NCBI RefSeq assembly: GCF_002025705.1
Contig: NZ_CP018846.1
Location: forward strand, 3,649,501-3,713,500
Source of the DNA: Pseudomonas putida
Lineage (GTDB): Bacteria > Pseudomonadota > Gammaproteobacteria > Pseudomonadales > Pseudomonadaceae
DNA: 64,000 nucleotides
Reading direction: 5' to 3'
Shown: in pieces, positions 14,079 through 23,611 of the stretch
Layout of the letters: each line of letters begins with the position of its first letter
Numbering within the stretch: the first letter of the stretch is position 1
Translations under genes and position numbers: made by a program
Notes under the pieces: generated by a model
The model's input: the letters and a program-made list of their open reading frames with translations, nothing else
What the model was told of the DNA's origin: nothing
Databases searched by the model: none

Positions 14079-15908
14079 ATGAACCAGGAACTGCTCTGGG
14101 TCCTCGGCCTGCTGGCTGTCGTCGTCATCCTCTTCGTCATCAACCGCCCGCGCATGGACGTGGTCGCCTTGCTGGTGATCCTCGCCCTGCCGCTGTCGGG
14201 CATCCTCACCGTAGAACAGGCCCTGGCCGGTTTCAGCGACCCCAACGTGGTGCTGATTGCCGCGTTGTTCGTGATCGGCGAAGGCCTGGTGCGCACCGGC
14301 ATCGCCTACCGCATCGGTGAATGGATGAGCGAACGGGCCGGTAACAGCGAGGCCCGCCTGCTGGTGCTGCTGATGGTTTCGGTGGCCGGGCTGGGTTCGG
14401 TGATGAGCTCTACCGGCGTGGTGGCGATTTTCATCCCGGTGGTGCTGAGCATTGCCGCGCGCCTGAAGATTTCGCCCAGCCGGCTGATGATGCCGCTGAG
14501 CTTCGCCGGCCTGATCAGCGGCATGCTCAGCCTGGTGGCCACGCCACCCAACGTGGTGGTGCACAGCGAACTGGTACGCCATGGCGCGCCCGGCTTCAGC
14601 TTCTTCAGTTTCACCCCGTTCGGCCTGGTGGTGCTGGTGCTGGGCATCGGTTACATGCTGCTGACCCGCCACTGGCTCAATGGCGAAGTGCGCAAGGACG
14701 GCCGCGTGGAAAGCCGCCGCACGCTGCTCGACCTGGTGCTCGACTACAAGCTGAACGGCCGCGAACGGCGCCTGCGCATCCGCCCGCACTCGCCACTGAT
14801 CGGCCATACCCTGGGCGAACTGGAGCTGCGCACAAAGCACGGCGCCAACGTGATTGGCATCGAACGCCAGCACAAGTTCACCACCCGGGTGATTGCCGCA
14901 GACTCGAACACCGTGCTGCACCAGGGTGATGTGCTGCTGCTCGACCTGTTCGCCAACCGCGACGACCTGCGCACCCTGTGCCAAACCATGCAGCTGGAGC
15001 CGTTGCACTTCAAGGCGGCCTACTTCATCGACCAGTCCCAGGAACTGGGCATGGCCGAGGTTTCGCTGCCGCCGGGCTCACAACTGATCGGCAAAAGCAT
15101 TCTGGAGCTGGCCTTTCGCACTCGCTACGACCTCAACGTGGTCGGCCTGCGCCGCGAACAGGCGGCCATCGACGAGCAACTGGTGGAAGAGAAGCTGCGC
15201 CTGGGCGATACGCTGCTGGTGGTCGGCCCGTGGAAGGCCGTGCGCCAGTTGCAAAGCCAACCCAAGGACTTTCTGGTGCTGAGCCTGCCCGCCGAAATCG
15301 ACCAGGTTGCGCCAGCACGCACCCGCGCGCCGTATGCCCTGGTGAGCCTGGCGGTGATGGTCGGGCTGATGGTCAGCGGCGCCGTGCCCAATGTCATCGC
15401 CGCGCTGATCGGCTGCCTGCTGATGGGCGCCGGGCGCTGCATCGACATGAACAGTGCCTACCGGGCCATTCACTGGCAGAGCCTGGTGCTGATCGTGGGC
15501 ATGCTGCCATTCGCCCAGGCGCTGCAGAAAACCGGTGGCATCGACCTGGCCGTGGGTGGGCTGGTCAGCCTGCTGGGCGGCGCCGGCCCGCTGGCCATGC
15601 TGGCCTGCCTGTTCACAGTAACGGCTGTCATCGGCCTGTTCATTTCCAACACCGCCACCGCCGTGCTCATGGCACCGGTAGCAATCAGCACGGCAACGCA
15701 ACTGGGCATGTCGCCCTACCCGTTCGCCATGACCGTGGCGCTGGCGGCATCGGCGGCGTTCATGACGCCAGTGTCGTCCCCGGTCAACACCTTGGTACTT
15801 GGCCCGGGCCAGTACCGCTTTGGCGACTTCGTCAAGATCGGCGTGCCCTTCACCCTGCTGGTGATGCTGGTGACCGTACTGATGGTGCCGTGGTTCTTCG
15901 GTCTGTAA
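14079..15908 (+). CDS. SLC13-type transporter with TrkA-C domains
   Basis: A 609-residue inner-membrane transporter of the DASS/SLC13 type. Two blocks of membrane helices flank a cytoplasmic insert of about 200 residues. The insert holds two RCK_C (TrkA-C) domains, seen as [20 protein letters not shown] and [20 protein letters not shown]. The helical blocks carry family motifs ([25 protein letters not shown] and, in the second half, [11 protein letters not shown] and [12 protein letters not shown]). Substrates in this group include sulfate, dicarboxylates and other anions, and specificity cannot be read. The ATG at 14079 begins a clean first helix; a GTG at 14058 is the alternative. Confidence 0.8.
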   Translation: MNQELLWVLGLLAVVVILFVINRPRMDVVALLVILALPLSGILTVEQALAGFSDPNVVLIAALFVIGEGLVRTGIAYRIGEWMSERAGNSEARLLVLLMVSVAGLGSVMSSTGVVAIFIPVVLSIAARLKISPSRLMMPLSFAGLISGMLSLVATPPNVVVHSELVRHGAPGFSFFSFTPFGLVVLVLGIGYMLLTRHWLNGEVRKDGRVESRRTLLDLVLDYKLNGRERRLRIRPHSPLIGHTLGELELRTKHGANVIGIERQHKFTTRVIAADSNTVLHQGDVLLLDLFANRDDLRTLCQTMQLEPLHFKAAYFIDQSQELGMAEVSLPPGSQLIGKSILELAFRTRYDLNVVGLRREQAAIDEQLVEEKLRLGDTLLVVGPWKAVRQLQSQPKDFLVLSLPAEIDQVAPARTRAPYALVSLAVMVGLMVSGAVPNVIAALIGCLLMGAGRCIDMNSAYRAIHWQSLVLIVGMLPFAQALQKTGGIDLAVGGLVSLLGGAGPLAMLACLFTVTAVIGLFISNTATAVLMAPVAISTATQLGMSPYPFAMTVALAASAAFMTPVSSPVNTLVLGPGQYRFGDFVKIGVPFTLLVMLVTVLMVPWFFGL

Positions 15909-16061
15909 GCAATCTGGCAAGGAATGGAGGCTATTTGCCACTAATTTGCACGAATACGGCAGATTGACATCAAGCACCCCGTGCCAACACACTGACGCGT
16001 CAATGCCCCAGGTGCTTATTGCCGTTGTCCTGGATTTCGTTTCCGCTTGTCGGTCGAGCCT

Positions 16062-17471
16062 ATGGTTTTTCCAGCACATTCGCGCTTTTTGCCCTATATC
16101 GCCTTGTTTGGCCTGACCTTCGCCCTGACCCTCGGCGGCATCCTGGCTCGGCCTATCGAATCGCTGTCACTGTTCTGGCCAGTCAATGCGGTGCTGGCCG
16201 GCGTACTCTTGCGTTATCCACGCCAGGCCAACCTCATGGGCTTTACCCTGGTGTGGCTGGCGATGGTCGCAGCCGACCTGGCGTGCGGCAGTACCTGGGC
16301 GCCGGCCCTGTGGTTCAACCTGTGCAACCTCGGCGTGGTGGTGACGGTGTGGTGGCTGCTGTCGCGCCTGCCCCGCCTGCATCGGCGCATGCGCACTCCG
16401 CACGGTGTGCTCAGTGTATTCGGCGCCTGCGCTGCGGGTGCCGTGGTGGCCGCCAGCATGGCCTGTGCAATGGCCGCTCCGTGGTTCGAAAAGTCGCTGC
16501 AGGCCACCTGGCTGGCCTGGTTCAGCGAACAGTTCTCGACCAGCGTGCTGGTGCTGCCGATCCTCCTTACCGCCCCTTCGGCCCGCGCCCTGGTGCGCAG
16601 CGGCGCCCAGGCCATCCGCCTGGCCCCCTTGCTGGTGCTGCTGGCTTCACTGGCGTTCAGCATCGCTTTCGGCGGGCCAGGCGCCATTGCATTTCCGATT
16701 GCCGCACTGCTGTGGTGTGCCTGGACGTACTCGCCGTTCCTGGTGTCTTTGCTGACGCTCACCGCCGGCAGCACGCTGATCGTGGCCGTGGCGCAGAACC
16801 TCATGCACTTCAGCGTGCCGCAGAGCGAACCCGGGGTGACCACACTGATGTCGGCACGCCTGGGTATCGCCATGCTGGTCCTCGGGCCACTGGTGGTGGC
16901 CTGTGTCAGCCAGGCCAATCGCAGCCTGCTGGCGCGCCTGGCGCACCAAGCCACCATCGATCACCTCACCGGCCTGCTCAGCCGAAGTGCCTTCAGCCGC
17001 CGCGCCAATGCCCTGCTCGACAGCCGCCAACAACACGCCCAAGGGCTGCCGCTGACCCTGATGATGCTCGACATCGATCACTTCAAGTCGATCAACGACC
17101 GCCATGGCCATGCGGTAGGTGATCAGGTGTTGCGCCAGTTCGCCCGCACACTGCAGGACCAGCTGCACGACGAAGAACTGCTCGCCCGCCTGGGCGGCGA
17201 GGAATTCGTGGTGGTGCTCCCGGGGCTGGCGCCGGAGCGGGCCGAGTTCACCGCCGAACGCCTGCGCCGTGCCGTGCAGGACCTGCACCTGGCCCAAGGC
17301 GATGACCGCCTGCAGATCACTGTCAGCATCGGCGTCGCCGGCTGCGCAGCAGACGAAGCCGCCCCCAGCCTGGACGAACTGCTGGCGCGCGCCGATCAGG
17401 CGCTGTACCGGGCCAAGGCACAGGGCCGCAATCGGGTCGAACAGGCCGAGCCGCAGCGCCAGGTGATCTGA
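16062..17471 (+). CDS. MASE1-GGDEF diguanylate cyclase
   Basis: A 469-residue membrane-bound enzyme predicted to make cyclic-di-GMP from two GTP. The N-terminal 280 residues are a MASE1-like sensor with about eight helices (GGILARPIESLSLFWPVNA). The C-terminal GGDEF domain has DHLTGLLSR, LDIDHFKSINDRHGH and the active-site GGEEF. At the place of the inhibitory RxxD site the sequence is HDEE, so product inhibition is probably absent. A TTG at 16047 would add five residues. c-di-GMP from this enzyme could in principle feed the PilZ protein Alg44 encoded at 35 kb. Confidence 0.85.
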   Translation: MVFPAHSRFLPYIALFGLTFALTLGGILARPIESLSLFWPVNAVLAGVLLRYPRQANLMGFTLVWLAMVAADLACGSTWAPALWFNLCNLGVVVTVWWLLSRLPRLHRRMRTPHGVLSVFGACAAGAVVAASMACAMAAPWFEKSLQATWLAWFSEQFSTSVLVLPILLTAPSARALVRSGAQAIRLAPLLVLLASLAFSIAFGGPGAIAFPIAALLWCAWTYSPFLVSLLTLTAGSTLIVAVAQNLMHFSVPQSEPGVTTLMSARLGIAMLVLGPLVVACVSQANRSLLARLAHQATIDHLTGLLSRSAFSRRANALLDSRQQHAQGLPLTLMMLDIDHFKSINDRHGHAVGDQVLRQFARTLQDQLHDEELLARLGGEEFVVVLPGLAPERAEFTAERLRRAVQDLHLAQGDDRLQITVSIGVAGCAADEAAPSLDELLARADQALYRAKAQGRNRVEQAEPQRQVI

Positions 17472-17473
17472 CT

Positions 17474-18235
17474 TCAGCCCATCAGCAAGTCCCAGGACAG
17501 TTTGGCGATCAGTACGCACAGCAGGATCAGGAACAGCCCGCGCACGAACCCGGCGCCCTTGCGCACTGCCAGCCAGGTCCCGGTCAAGGCACCGAGGATG
17601 TTGCACGCGGCCATCGGCAAGGCGATGGCGTACAGCACATTGCCCGATGGCACGAAGAACACCAGGGCCGCCAGGTTGGTGGCAATGTTGACCACCTTCG
17701 CCGACGCCGAGGCATGCAGGAAATCGAGGGCGAAGAAGCGGATGAACAGGAAGATCAGGAAGCTGCCGGTGCCCGGGCCGAACAAGCCGTCATAGAAGCC
17801 GATCGCCCCCCCGATCAGCACTGCCAGGCACTGCTCCCGGCGGCCGATTTTCGCCGGTTTGTGCAAAGTGCCGAAGTCTTTCTTGCAGAAGGTGTAGATC
17901 GCCATCAGCACGATCAGCACCAGCACTGCCGGGCGCATCACGCTGGGTGGCACCAGCGAAACTGTGGCGGCCCCCGCAAACGACATGATGAAGGCGCTGA
18001 CTGCCGCCGGCACGATAAGGCCCCAGTCCAGGGTCACCTTGCGAATGAACGAGCGTGCAGCAAACGCCGTACCGCACACCGAAGCCAGCTTGTTGCTGCC
18101 CAGCAACGCCGCCGGTTGCGCCGTGGGCAGCACGTTGAACAGCGCCGGGATCTGAATCAGCCCGCCGCCGCCGACAGCGGCATCGATCAGGCCGGCAGCG
18201 AAAGCGAACAGGGAAAGTACGGCGATATCCATCAT
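17474..18235 (-). CDS. TSUP (TauE/SafE) family transporter
   Basis: A 253-residue inner-membrane protein with eight predicted helices in two repeats. The repeats are marked by FAAGLIDAAVGGGGLIQIPAL near the N-terminus and GGAIGFYDGLFGPGTGSF in the second half. The family exports sulfite, sulfoacetate or related organosulfur anions. GGAA precedes two adjacent ATG codons (18235 and 18232). It is transcribed away from a LysR regulator 99 bp distant, which is its likely controller. Confidence 0.8.
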   Translation of the reverse strand: MMDIAVLSLFAFAAGLIDAAVGGGGLIQIPALFNVLPTAQPAALLGSNKLASVCGTAFAARSFIRKVTLDWGLIVPAAVSAFIMSFAGAATVSLVPPSVMRPAVLVLIVLMAIYTFCKKDFGTLHKPAKIGRREQCLAVLIGGAIGFYDGLFGPGTGSFLIFLFIRFFALDFLHASASAKVVNIATNLAALVFFVPSGNVLYAIALPMAACNILGALTGTWLAVRKGAGFVRGLFLILLCVLIAKLSWDLLMG

Positions 18236-18305
18236 GGCGCGGTTCCAGGCAGTGAAGACAGACTGCAAGGCTAATCAAAGCGGCGCGCTTGTGTTGAAAT
18301 GCCAT

Positions 18306-18322
18306 ATTGCAATAACTGCAAT
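18306..18322. promoter_or_regulatory. LysR-type operator
   Basis: A perfect inverted repeat, attgca-ataac-tgcaat, contains the T-N11-A core of LysR boxes. It lies between the divergent TSUP gene and the LysR gene, ending 12 bp before the LysR ATG and touching its ribosome site, so autorepression is likely. Confidence 0.6.
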
Positions 18323-18334
18323 AAGGAACCCTCC

Positions 18335-19255
18335 ATGGCTTTGAACATGCTGCGCGAAATCCAGGCCTTCGTCAGTGTTGCGCACAAGCGCAGCTTTGTT
18401 GCCGCCGCACGCGCCCTGGGCCGCTCACCCAGCGCGGTGACCCGTGCGGTGCAAACCCTGGAAGACAACAGTGGGTGCAAGCTGCTCAACCGCAACGCCA
18501 ACGCCGTGAGCCTCACCGAAGCCGGTGAGCGCCTGCTGCCCCATGCCGAACGCTTGCTGGATGTGCAACGCGACGCAGCCGATGAACTGGCCGCGCTCAC
18601 CGGCAGTGCGCAAGGCTGGGTGCGCTTTGCCGCGCCGCAACTGCTCGGCGAGCACGTGCTGCCTGGCGTGCTGGCCAGCTTCAGCCAGCGCCACCCGCAA
18701 GTGACCCTCGACGTGCAGTACAGCGACGCGGCCCTCGACCCGTTGCACGGCAAGTTGGATTTCGTGATACGCGGCGCCTTTCCCCAATCGAGCGAACTGA
18801 TTGGTTATCCACTGTGGCGCTACCACCGCCATCTGTATGCCAGCCCGGCCTACGTCGCCCGAGCCGGCATGCCCGAGCAGCCCGAGCAGTTGGACAGGCA
18901 CGCCCTGATCCTGCACACCGCCCCGCGCATCCTCAAAGCCTGGCACTTCTGCCGCGACGGTCAGATCACCAGCTTGCGCCCGCATCCACGCCTGCGCCTG
19001 GGCTCTGGCGACGCGGTGTATCACGGTACCCTGGCCGGTGCCGGCATCGCACGGCTGGCCGACTGGGTGGCAGAAGCGCAGGTGAAGGCTGGGCGCCTGG
19101 TACGGGTGTGCGCGGATTACCGGCTGACCTCAAGCACCGGCCAGGACCCGCAGATGCATGCGGTGTACCCCTCCGGCGAGCTACCCGCCCGGGTGCGCGA
19201 GCTGCTGCTGGCCTTGCGCCAGGCTGGCGAAGCCGCCTTTGAACGGGCGGGCTGA
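18335..19255 (+). CDS. LysR family transcriptional regulator
   Basis: A 306-residue regulator. The N-terminal winged helix (residues 1-60) has LREIQAFVSVAHKRSFVAAARALGRS and SAVTRAVQTLE. The remainder is a periplasmic-binding-like sensor domain. AAGGA precedes the ATG at 18335. The gene diverges from the TSUP transporter and has a palindromic operator in the gap, so it probably controls that transporter and itself. The inducer is unknown. Confidence 0.85.
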   Translation: MALNMLREIQAFVSVAHKRSFVAAARALGRSPSAVTRAVQTLEDNSGCKLLNRNANAVSLTEAGERLLPHAERLLDVQRDAADELAALTGSAQGWVRFAAPQLLGEHVLPGVLASFSQRHPQVTLDVQYSDAALDPLHGKLDFVIRGAFPQSSELIGYPLWRYHRHLYASPAYVARAGMPEQPEQLDRHALILHTAPRILKAWHFCRDGQITSLRPHPRLRLGSGDAVYHGTLAGAGIARLADWVAEAQVKAGRLVRVCADYRLTSSTGQDPQMHAVYPSGELPARVRELLLALRQAGEAAFERAG

Positions 19256-19314
19256 GCGCTGTTCAAATTCTGCTCAATTTAACAGAGCCCGCAAATGGCC
19301 TGGCCTCCAGCACT

Positions 19315-19323
19315 TTATCCACA
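19315..19323 (+). promoter_or_regulatory. Consensus DnaA box
   Basis: TTATCCACA, an exact DnaA box. An inverted, imperfect match (tgtggacag) lies at 19341-19349, and a T-rich spacer separates the two. It sits just past the LysR stop and before the 3' end of a small minus-strand gene. One perfect box can occur by chance. Confidence 0.3.
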
Positions 19324-19371
19324 GACCTACCCACGTTTTTTGTGGACAGATTTCCCTAAGCAATGAAGGAC

Positions 19372-19566
19372 TTATCGCACCGTCAGCAGCGCGACATTCG
19401 CCGCCTTGACCAGCTCGATCCATTCCTGCGCGCTGATCACCCCAGACTGCTCCAGAGACTCGGCACAGCGCAGCGCCTGATCGTATTGATCCTCTTCGAG
19501 GATGCCTTCGCTGAGATAACGGCTACGCCACTCCAGCATGGCTGAAGTGCCCTTCTTGCATTCCAT
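19372..19566 (-). CDS. Conserved small helical protein
   Basis: A 64-residue soluble protein (MECKKGTSAMLEWRSRYLS, then ILEEDQYDQALRCAESLEQSG and EWIELVKAANVALLTVR). It is made mainly of acidic helices. GGGAG lies 11 bases upstream of the ATG. I believe small proteins of this form are conserved in fluorescent pseudomonads, but no function is known to me. No partner gene is obvious. Confidence 0.6.
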   Translation of the reverse strand: MECKKGTSAMLEWRSRYLSEGILEEDQYDQALRCAESLEQSGVISAQEWIELVKAANVALLTVR

Positions 19567-19769
19567 CTATGTACTGACTCCCAAGGCAAAAGACTGGGTT
19601 CGTTATATACGACCCATTATGACGCAGCGGGAGACTACACGAGGCTTTTACACTTGAGAACGACTTGCACCTACCGCTAGTCCAGCGGTATGGCCAGGGA
19701 GAACTGCCAGAATCAGGCAGGAAACGGGCCCATCTAGCGAGGTAGACGGGCCGCAGGGCGTGAGGAGAG
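19567..19769 (-). other. Structured intergenic region
   Basis: Several hairpins occur in a row: taccgct/agcggta near 19675, ctgcc/ggcag near 19705, and a longer imperfect stem (cccatcta/tagacggg) near 19728-19750. A further dyad with a one-base bulge (tgggttcgt/acgaccca) at about 19599-19620 surrounds an AT-rich core that could be the promoter of the 64-residue gene. No coding frame is convincing. A small RNA or an mRNA leader is possible. Confidence 0.35.
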
Positions 19770-19853
19770 TCAGCTTGGCGGAATGGTGCCGAGCAGGCCG
19801 ATCAGAACGGTCAACAGCAGAAAGCCACCCAGAAACAGCGCGAGCTTGCCCAT
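19770..19853 (-). CDS. 27-residue membrane microprotein
   Basis: The peptide starts MGKLALFLGGFLLLTVLIG and ends LLGTIPPS. A GAGG ribosome site lies five bases upstream of the ATG. It is a single hydrophobic helix with a positive N-terminus, so an inner-membrane Nin-Cout orientation is expected. The codon use is Pseudomonas-like. Nothing in the sequence gives its function, but the spacing, start and composition make a real small protein likely. Confidence 0.55.
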   Translation of the reverse strand: MGKLALFLGGFLLLTVLIGLLGTIPPS

Positions 19854-20110
19854 CGGAACCTCTTCAATGTGATAGCAGGGACGAAGAGCATTGTCGGCTT
19901 CAGGCTGATACGGTTACAGATTCAGGTTCGAGGAAAAAAAGCGGATCAGATGATGCAGCGCCTACCCCTGCCAGCAGTTCGTCAAAGACAGAATGCGCGC
20001 CCAACAGACGGAAAGCGCAGTCATTTGCGCCGCACGGCAAGCTGTAACATTCAGTTTCATCTTCCCCACCGACAGTAGCCAGCCCAACGCATCCGATCGA
20101 GGCTACTTCT

Positions 20111-22024
20111 GTGTTGCAACGTCTGTTCTGTTCCCTGTCCCTGCTTACCCTGGCCATTTCCGCTGCGCATGCCGCCGACACACTCGACACGCCGCGCCTG
20201 GCCGGCATGGACAATTTCCGCGACATCGCCGGCACCACCAGCGCTTACACCACCAACCATGATGGCGTCATGCGCGCCGGGGTGTTCTACCGCTCCAATG
20301 CCCTGACCCCGACGGCAGCCGACCTCACCGTCCTCAACGGCCTGGGCATCAGCGATGTCTACGACCTGCGCACCCCCAGCGAAATCGCCAGCACACCCGA
20401 CACCCTGCCGGCCGGCGCCAGCTACACCAACATCGACATCATCGGTAGCACCACCTCCGGCTCGAACATCACCAATATCTCGTTCACCAGCGCTGCCCAG
20501 GCGCGGGCCATGATGCAGGAAACCAACCGCGCCTTTGTCAGCGATGCCGGCATGCGCGGGCAGTTCAGCGTGCTGTTCAACGAACTGGCCAGCGCTGACG
20601 GCGCAGCGCTGTTCCATTGCACCGCCGGCAAGGACCGCACCGGCTGGACTGCCGCCGTGCTGCTGAGCATCGCCGGGGTCGACGACGCGACCATCATGAG
20701 CAACTACCTGGCCACCAACGACTACACCGCCGCCCGTGTGGCAGCGACGCTGGCTGCCATGCCGGCGAGCATGGCCGAGGTCTACGCGCCGCTGCTCGGA
20801 GTCGAAGCCAGCTACCTGCAGGCGGGCCTGGATGAAGTCACTGCCGCCTACGGCAGCATGGATAACTACCTGAAACAGGGCCTGGGGCTGTCGCAAGAAA
20901 CCATCTACGTGCTACGCGGCAAGATGGTGCGCTACGCCACCCTGCCGGGCGAAGCCGGCCTGCTGGGCAACGCCGCTGCCGGTGCGCAGCTGCTGCGCCA
21001 GTTGCAGGACACCTCGCTGTCGGGCAGCTATAGCGCCTACAACTACTACCTGCAGTCGGCCATCGACGCCGGTACGCTGGGCGGCGTCGAGTCGACCGTG
21101 GGTGGGCAGGTGCATGCCGACGCTGCCAGCTACCTGCTGCGCCAAGGGGCGATGATCGACCGTGCGGCCGCGCCTTTCGCCGATGGCAGCGACCTCAAGG
21201 TCGGCCAGGCGCGCCTGTGGAGCACCGCACTGGCCGGCTACATGGGCACCGATGGTTCTGCACACGCCGCCAGCAGCAACGAGCACAGCCAGGGCCTGAT
21301 GGTCGGACTGACCCAGCGCTTCTCCGAACAGCTCAGCGCCCATGCCGGTTTCGGCTATAGCAACGGCAATGTCGGCGGTGCCGGTGGCGAAGCGGATACC
21401 GACCTGACCTTCCTCAGCCTGGGTGCGCGCTTCGCGCCCAATGGCCTGGAACAAGGCTTGTTCATCGATGCCGATGCCAGCGCCGGTTGGCTCGACTATT
21501 CGAGCAAACGCGAACTCGGTGGCGGCCTGGGCACGGCCAAGGGCGACAGCCACGGCACCCTGGCAGGAGGCAGCCTGGCACTGGGTTATCGCCTGCCCAC
21601 CGGCGCCATGGTGCTGGAGCCGAGCCTGGGGCTGCGGGTCAGCCGCGTGGACCTCAACGGTTTCACCGAGAAAGGCAGCGAACTGGCCTTGCAGGTAGAT
21701 GACCTGAAAGAAACCCGACGCGCCGCCGTGGCCAACCTCAAGGCCTCCTTCGCGCCGGTGGCCATGGGCAGCTGGCAGCTGGTACCGGGGGTCGAAGTGG
21801 GTTACGAGCATGCCCTGGGCGATCATCAGGTCGACAGCGAAGGTCACTTGCTGGGGCTGGATATCGAACAGCATGCGGCCTTCGACAACCGCGACCAGTT
21901 CATTGGCGGCGTGAACCTGATGGCCAACCTCGGGGCACTGAGCGTCGGGGCTGAGGTGGCAGCCATGGGCGGGGGCGACAGCCATGGTGTCAGTGGCAGC
22001 CTCAAGGCCAGCTACGCATTCTGA
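20111..22024 (+). CDS. Tyrosine phosphatase fused to autotransporter barrel
   Basis: A 637-residue protein with a Sec signal peptide (residues 1-21, ending SAAHAA). A tyrosine/dual-specificity phosphatase domain spans about 25-270, with NFRDIAG, VFYRSNAL and the catalytic loop HCTAGKDRTG (nucleophile Cys170, Arg176). A linker follows, then an autotransporter beta-barrel (about 370-637) with aromatic-alternating strands and a C-terminal Phe. This architecture predicts a phosphatase displayed on, or released from, the outer membrane. It starts at GTG 20111 with GAGG upstream. Related secreted phosphatases act on proteins or phosphoinositides, and the substrate here is unknown. Confidence 0.85.
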   Translation: MLQRLFCSLSLLTLAISAAHAADTLDTPRLAGMDNFRDIAGTTSAYTTNHDGVMRAGVFYRSNALTPTAADLTVLNGLGISDVYDLRTPSEIASTPDTLPAGASYTNIDIIGSTTSGSNITNISFTSAAQARAMMQETNRAFVSDAGMRGQFSVLFNELASADGAALFHCTAGKDRTGWTAAVLLSIAGVDDATIMSNYLATNDYTAARVAATLAAMPASMAEVYAPLLGVEASYLQAGLDEVTAAYGSMDNYLKQGLGLSQETIYVLRGKMVRYATLPGEAGLLGNAAAGAQLLRQLQDTSLSGSYSAYNYYLQSAIDAGTLGGVESTVGGQVHADAASYLLRQGAMIDRAAAPFADGSDLKVGQARLWSTALAGYMGTDGSAHAASSNEHSQGLMVGLTQRFSEQLSAHAGFGYSNGNVGGAGGEADTDLTFLSLGARFAPNGLEQGLFIDADASAGWLDYSSKRELGGGLGTAKGDSHGTLAGGSLALGYRLPTGAMVLEPSLGLRVSRVDLNGFTEKGSELALQVDDLKETRRAAVANLKASFAPVAMGSWQLVPGVEVGYEHALGDHQVDSEGHLLGLDIEQHAAFDNRDQFIGGVNLMANLGALSVGAEVAAMGGGDSHGVSGSLKASYAF

Positions 22025-22088
22025 AGATTTCAGGGGCTGCGTTGCAGCCCTTCGCGGGCACTGTGCCCCCTCAAGCTTGGCGCTATCC

Positions 22089-22118
22089 CTGTGGGAGCGG
22101 GCTTGCCCGCGAAGGGCC
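22089..22118. repeat. Single REP element (class A)
   Basis: One copy of the REP motif (ctgtgggagcgggcttgccc, then gcgaagggcc) between the convergent ends of the autotransporter and AraC genes. Confidence 0.8.
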
Positions 22119-22132
22119 GCACAGCGGCCCCA

Positions 22133-23119
22133 CTATCGGCGATCTCGGCGCATATCTGCGGGATTGAGCCCGAATGCCAACTTGAAGTACTGGGCAAACC
22201 GCCCGGCATTGCTGAAACCATGGCGCAAGGCAACCTCTGCCACAGACCCTCCCTCCCCGCGCGCCAGCACTTCACGTGCCTGCTCCAGCCGTACCTGCCG
22301 CTGATAGCCGACGATCGATGTGCCAGCAAAACGCCGGAAGCCATCCTGCAACGCCCGCAGGCTGACATTGGCCAACCCCGCCAACTCGCTGCCACTGACC
22401 TGCCTGGCGGGGTGCTCGCGCAGATAAGCCATGGCCAGCTTCACATGGCGCGGTGCGATCGCCGGTGCCGGGTTGCGCAATGCCTCACTGTAGTTGTGCG
22501 GCCAGGTTTCGAGCAGCGCGTCGACCAGCATCTCCTGCAAACGCACGGGCATCAGCAGACCCGTACTGATCAGCTGATCGAACTCGGTACCGGTTGCCAG
22601 TTCGAGCAAGGCCCGGATGCCCTGGAACGCCGGATTGCTCAGGTCGACCCGCGGCGCAAAGCGAATTGGCGCTGGCAAGGGCTGTTCAAGCAGGGTCGAA
22701 AGGCGCTCGGTAAACGCCCCGCGGCGGATCGACATGCCGCACTGGGCGTGGCCTTCGGTGATGCGCACCGAGCGAATGTCGAGCTTGTCCACCGCCAGGC
22801 CGACCTGGGCACCGCCGATCGACTCGCCGCGGTGGTCGAAGATGATCTTGCCAGCAGTGGGCAGCACAAAGGTGATTTCGTCCTGCGGCGCCGGCAGGAC
22901 GATGGTGAAGTCGCCCTGGTACTGCATGCGCCGCACGCTCATGCCTTCGAAGCGGCCGTAGACGCCACCAATGGCGATGCCCTCGCCCAGCGGCGGCATG
23001 TCGGCATACAGGTTGCCGTACAGTTGCGTGAACAAAGCAGCGAACTCGTCGCTGCGCATGTCGCTGGAGCGCAGCATGAACTGCTTGCGGATCGTGCCGG
23101 GATACACCGTATCGCACAC
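22133..23119 (-). CDS. AraC family transcriptional regulator
   Basis: A 328-residue regulator. The N-terminal 200 residues resemble the AraC-binding-like sensor of OruR/FeaR-type activators. The C-terminal AraC DNA-binding domain (about 225-325) shows both helix-turn-helix units: ANVSLRALQDGFRRF and VAEVALRHGFSNAGRFAQYF. It converges on the autotransporter gene. No divergent target is present, so its regulon cannot be read from context. Confidence 0.8.
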   Translation of the reverse strand: MCDTVYPGTIRKQFMLRSSDMRSDEFAALFTQLYGNLYADMPPLGEGIAIGGVYGRFEGMSVRRMQYQGDFTIVLPAPQDEITFVLPTAGKIIFDHRGESIGGAQVGLAVDKLDIRSVRITEGHAQCGMSIRRGAFTERLSTLLEQPLPAPIRFAPRVDLSNPAFQGIRALLELATGTEFDQLISTGLLMPVRLQEMLVDALLETWPHNYSEALRNPAPAIAPRHVKLAMAYLREHPARQVSGSELAGLANVSLRALQDGFRRFAGTSIVGYQRQVRLEQAREVLARGEGGSVAEVALRHGFSNAGRFAQYFKLAFGLNPADMRRDRR

Positions 23120-23183
23120 CTTGTGCCACGAAAGGGGACCGGCACACTATCAACCACGCATGACAGGTGTGTTACGCCCTGCC

Positions 23184-23561
23184 TCAGCCCAGCCAGCGCA
23201 CCAGGGCAAAACCGGCGAAGGTCATCAGCAGCGAACCCAGCACATGGGCCGAGACCGTGGCGGCCGCCCAGCCGTAGCGGCCATGCATGAGCATCGACAG
23301 GACTTCGGCGGAAAAGGTCGAGAAGGTGGTCAGCCCACCGCAGAATCCAGTGGTGATCAGCAAGCGCCAGGCCGGGTCGAGGTTGGGCCAGCGCATGAAG
23401 AAGGCCATGGCCGCGCCAATGACGAAGCCGCCGATCAGGTTGACCAGCAAGGTGCCGAAGGGCATGCCAGGAAACAGCGAATTGAAACGCAGGCCGAACC
23501 ACCAGCGCAGCACGCAGCCGCTACTGCCACCAACGATCACGGAAATGAGGGAAAGGTACAT
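23184..23561 (-). CDS. crcB: Fluoride channel CrcB/Fluc
   Basis: A 125-residue inner-membrane protein of four helices that works as a dual-topology dimer exporting fluoride. It has the family residues GGSSGCVLRWW, GTLLVNLIGG (Asn41) and the break helix GFCGGLTTFSTFS (72-84) with the phenylalanine track. GGAG precedes the ATG. A fluoride riboswitch lies upstream in the same transcript, which confirms the assignment. Confidence 0.95.
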   Translation of the reverse strand: MYLSLISVIVGGSSGCVLRWWFGLRFNSLFPGMPFGTLLVNLIGGFVIGAAMAFFMRWPNLDPAWRLLITTGFCGGLTTFSTFSAEVLSMLMHGRYGWAAATVSAHVLGSLLMTFAGFALVRWLG

Positions 23562-23611
23562 CGGCTAACTCCACAAGGTATCGAAGGCCCTGTGGGTAAA
23601 CGGCAGGCATG

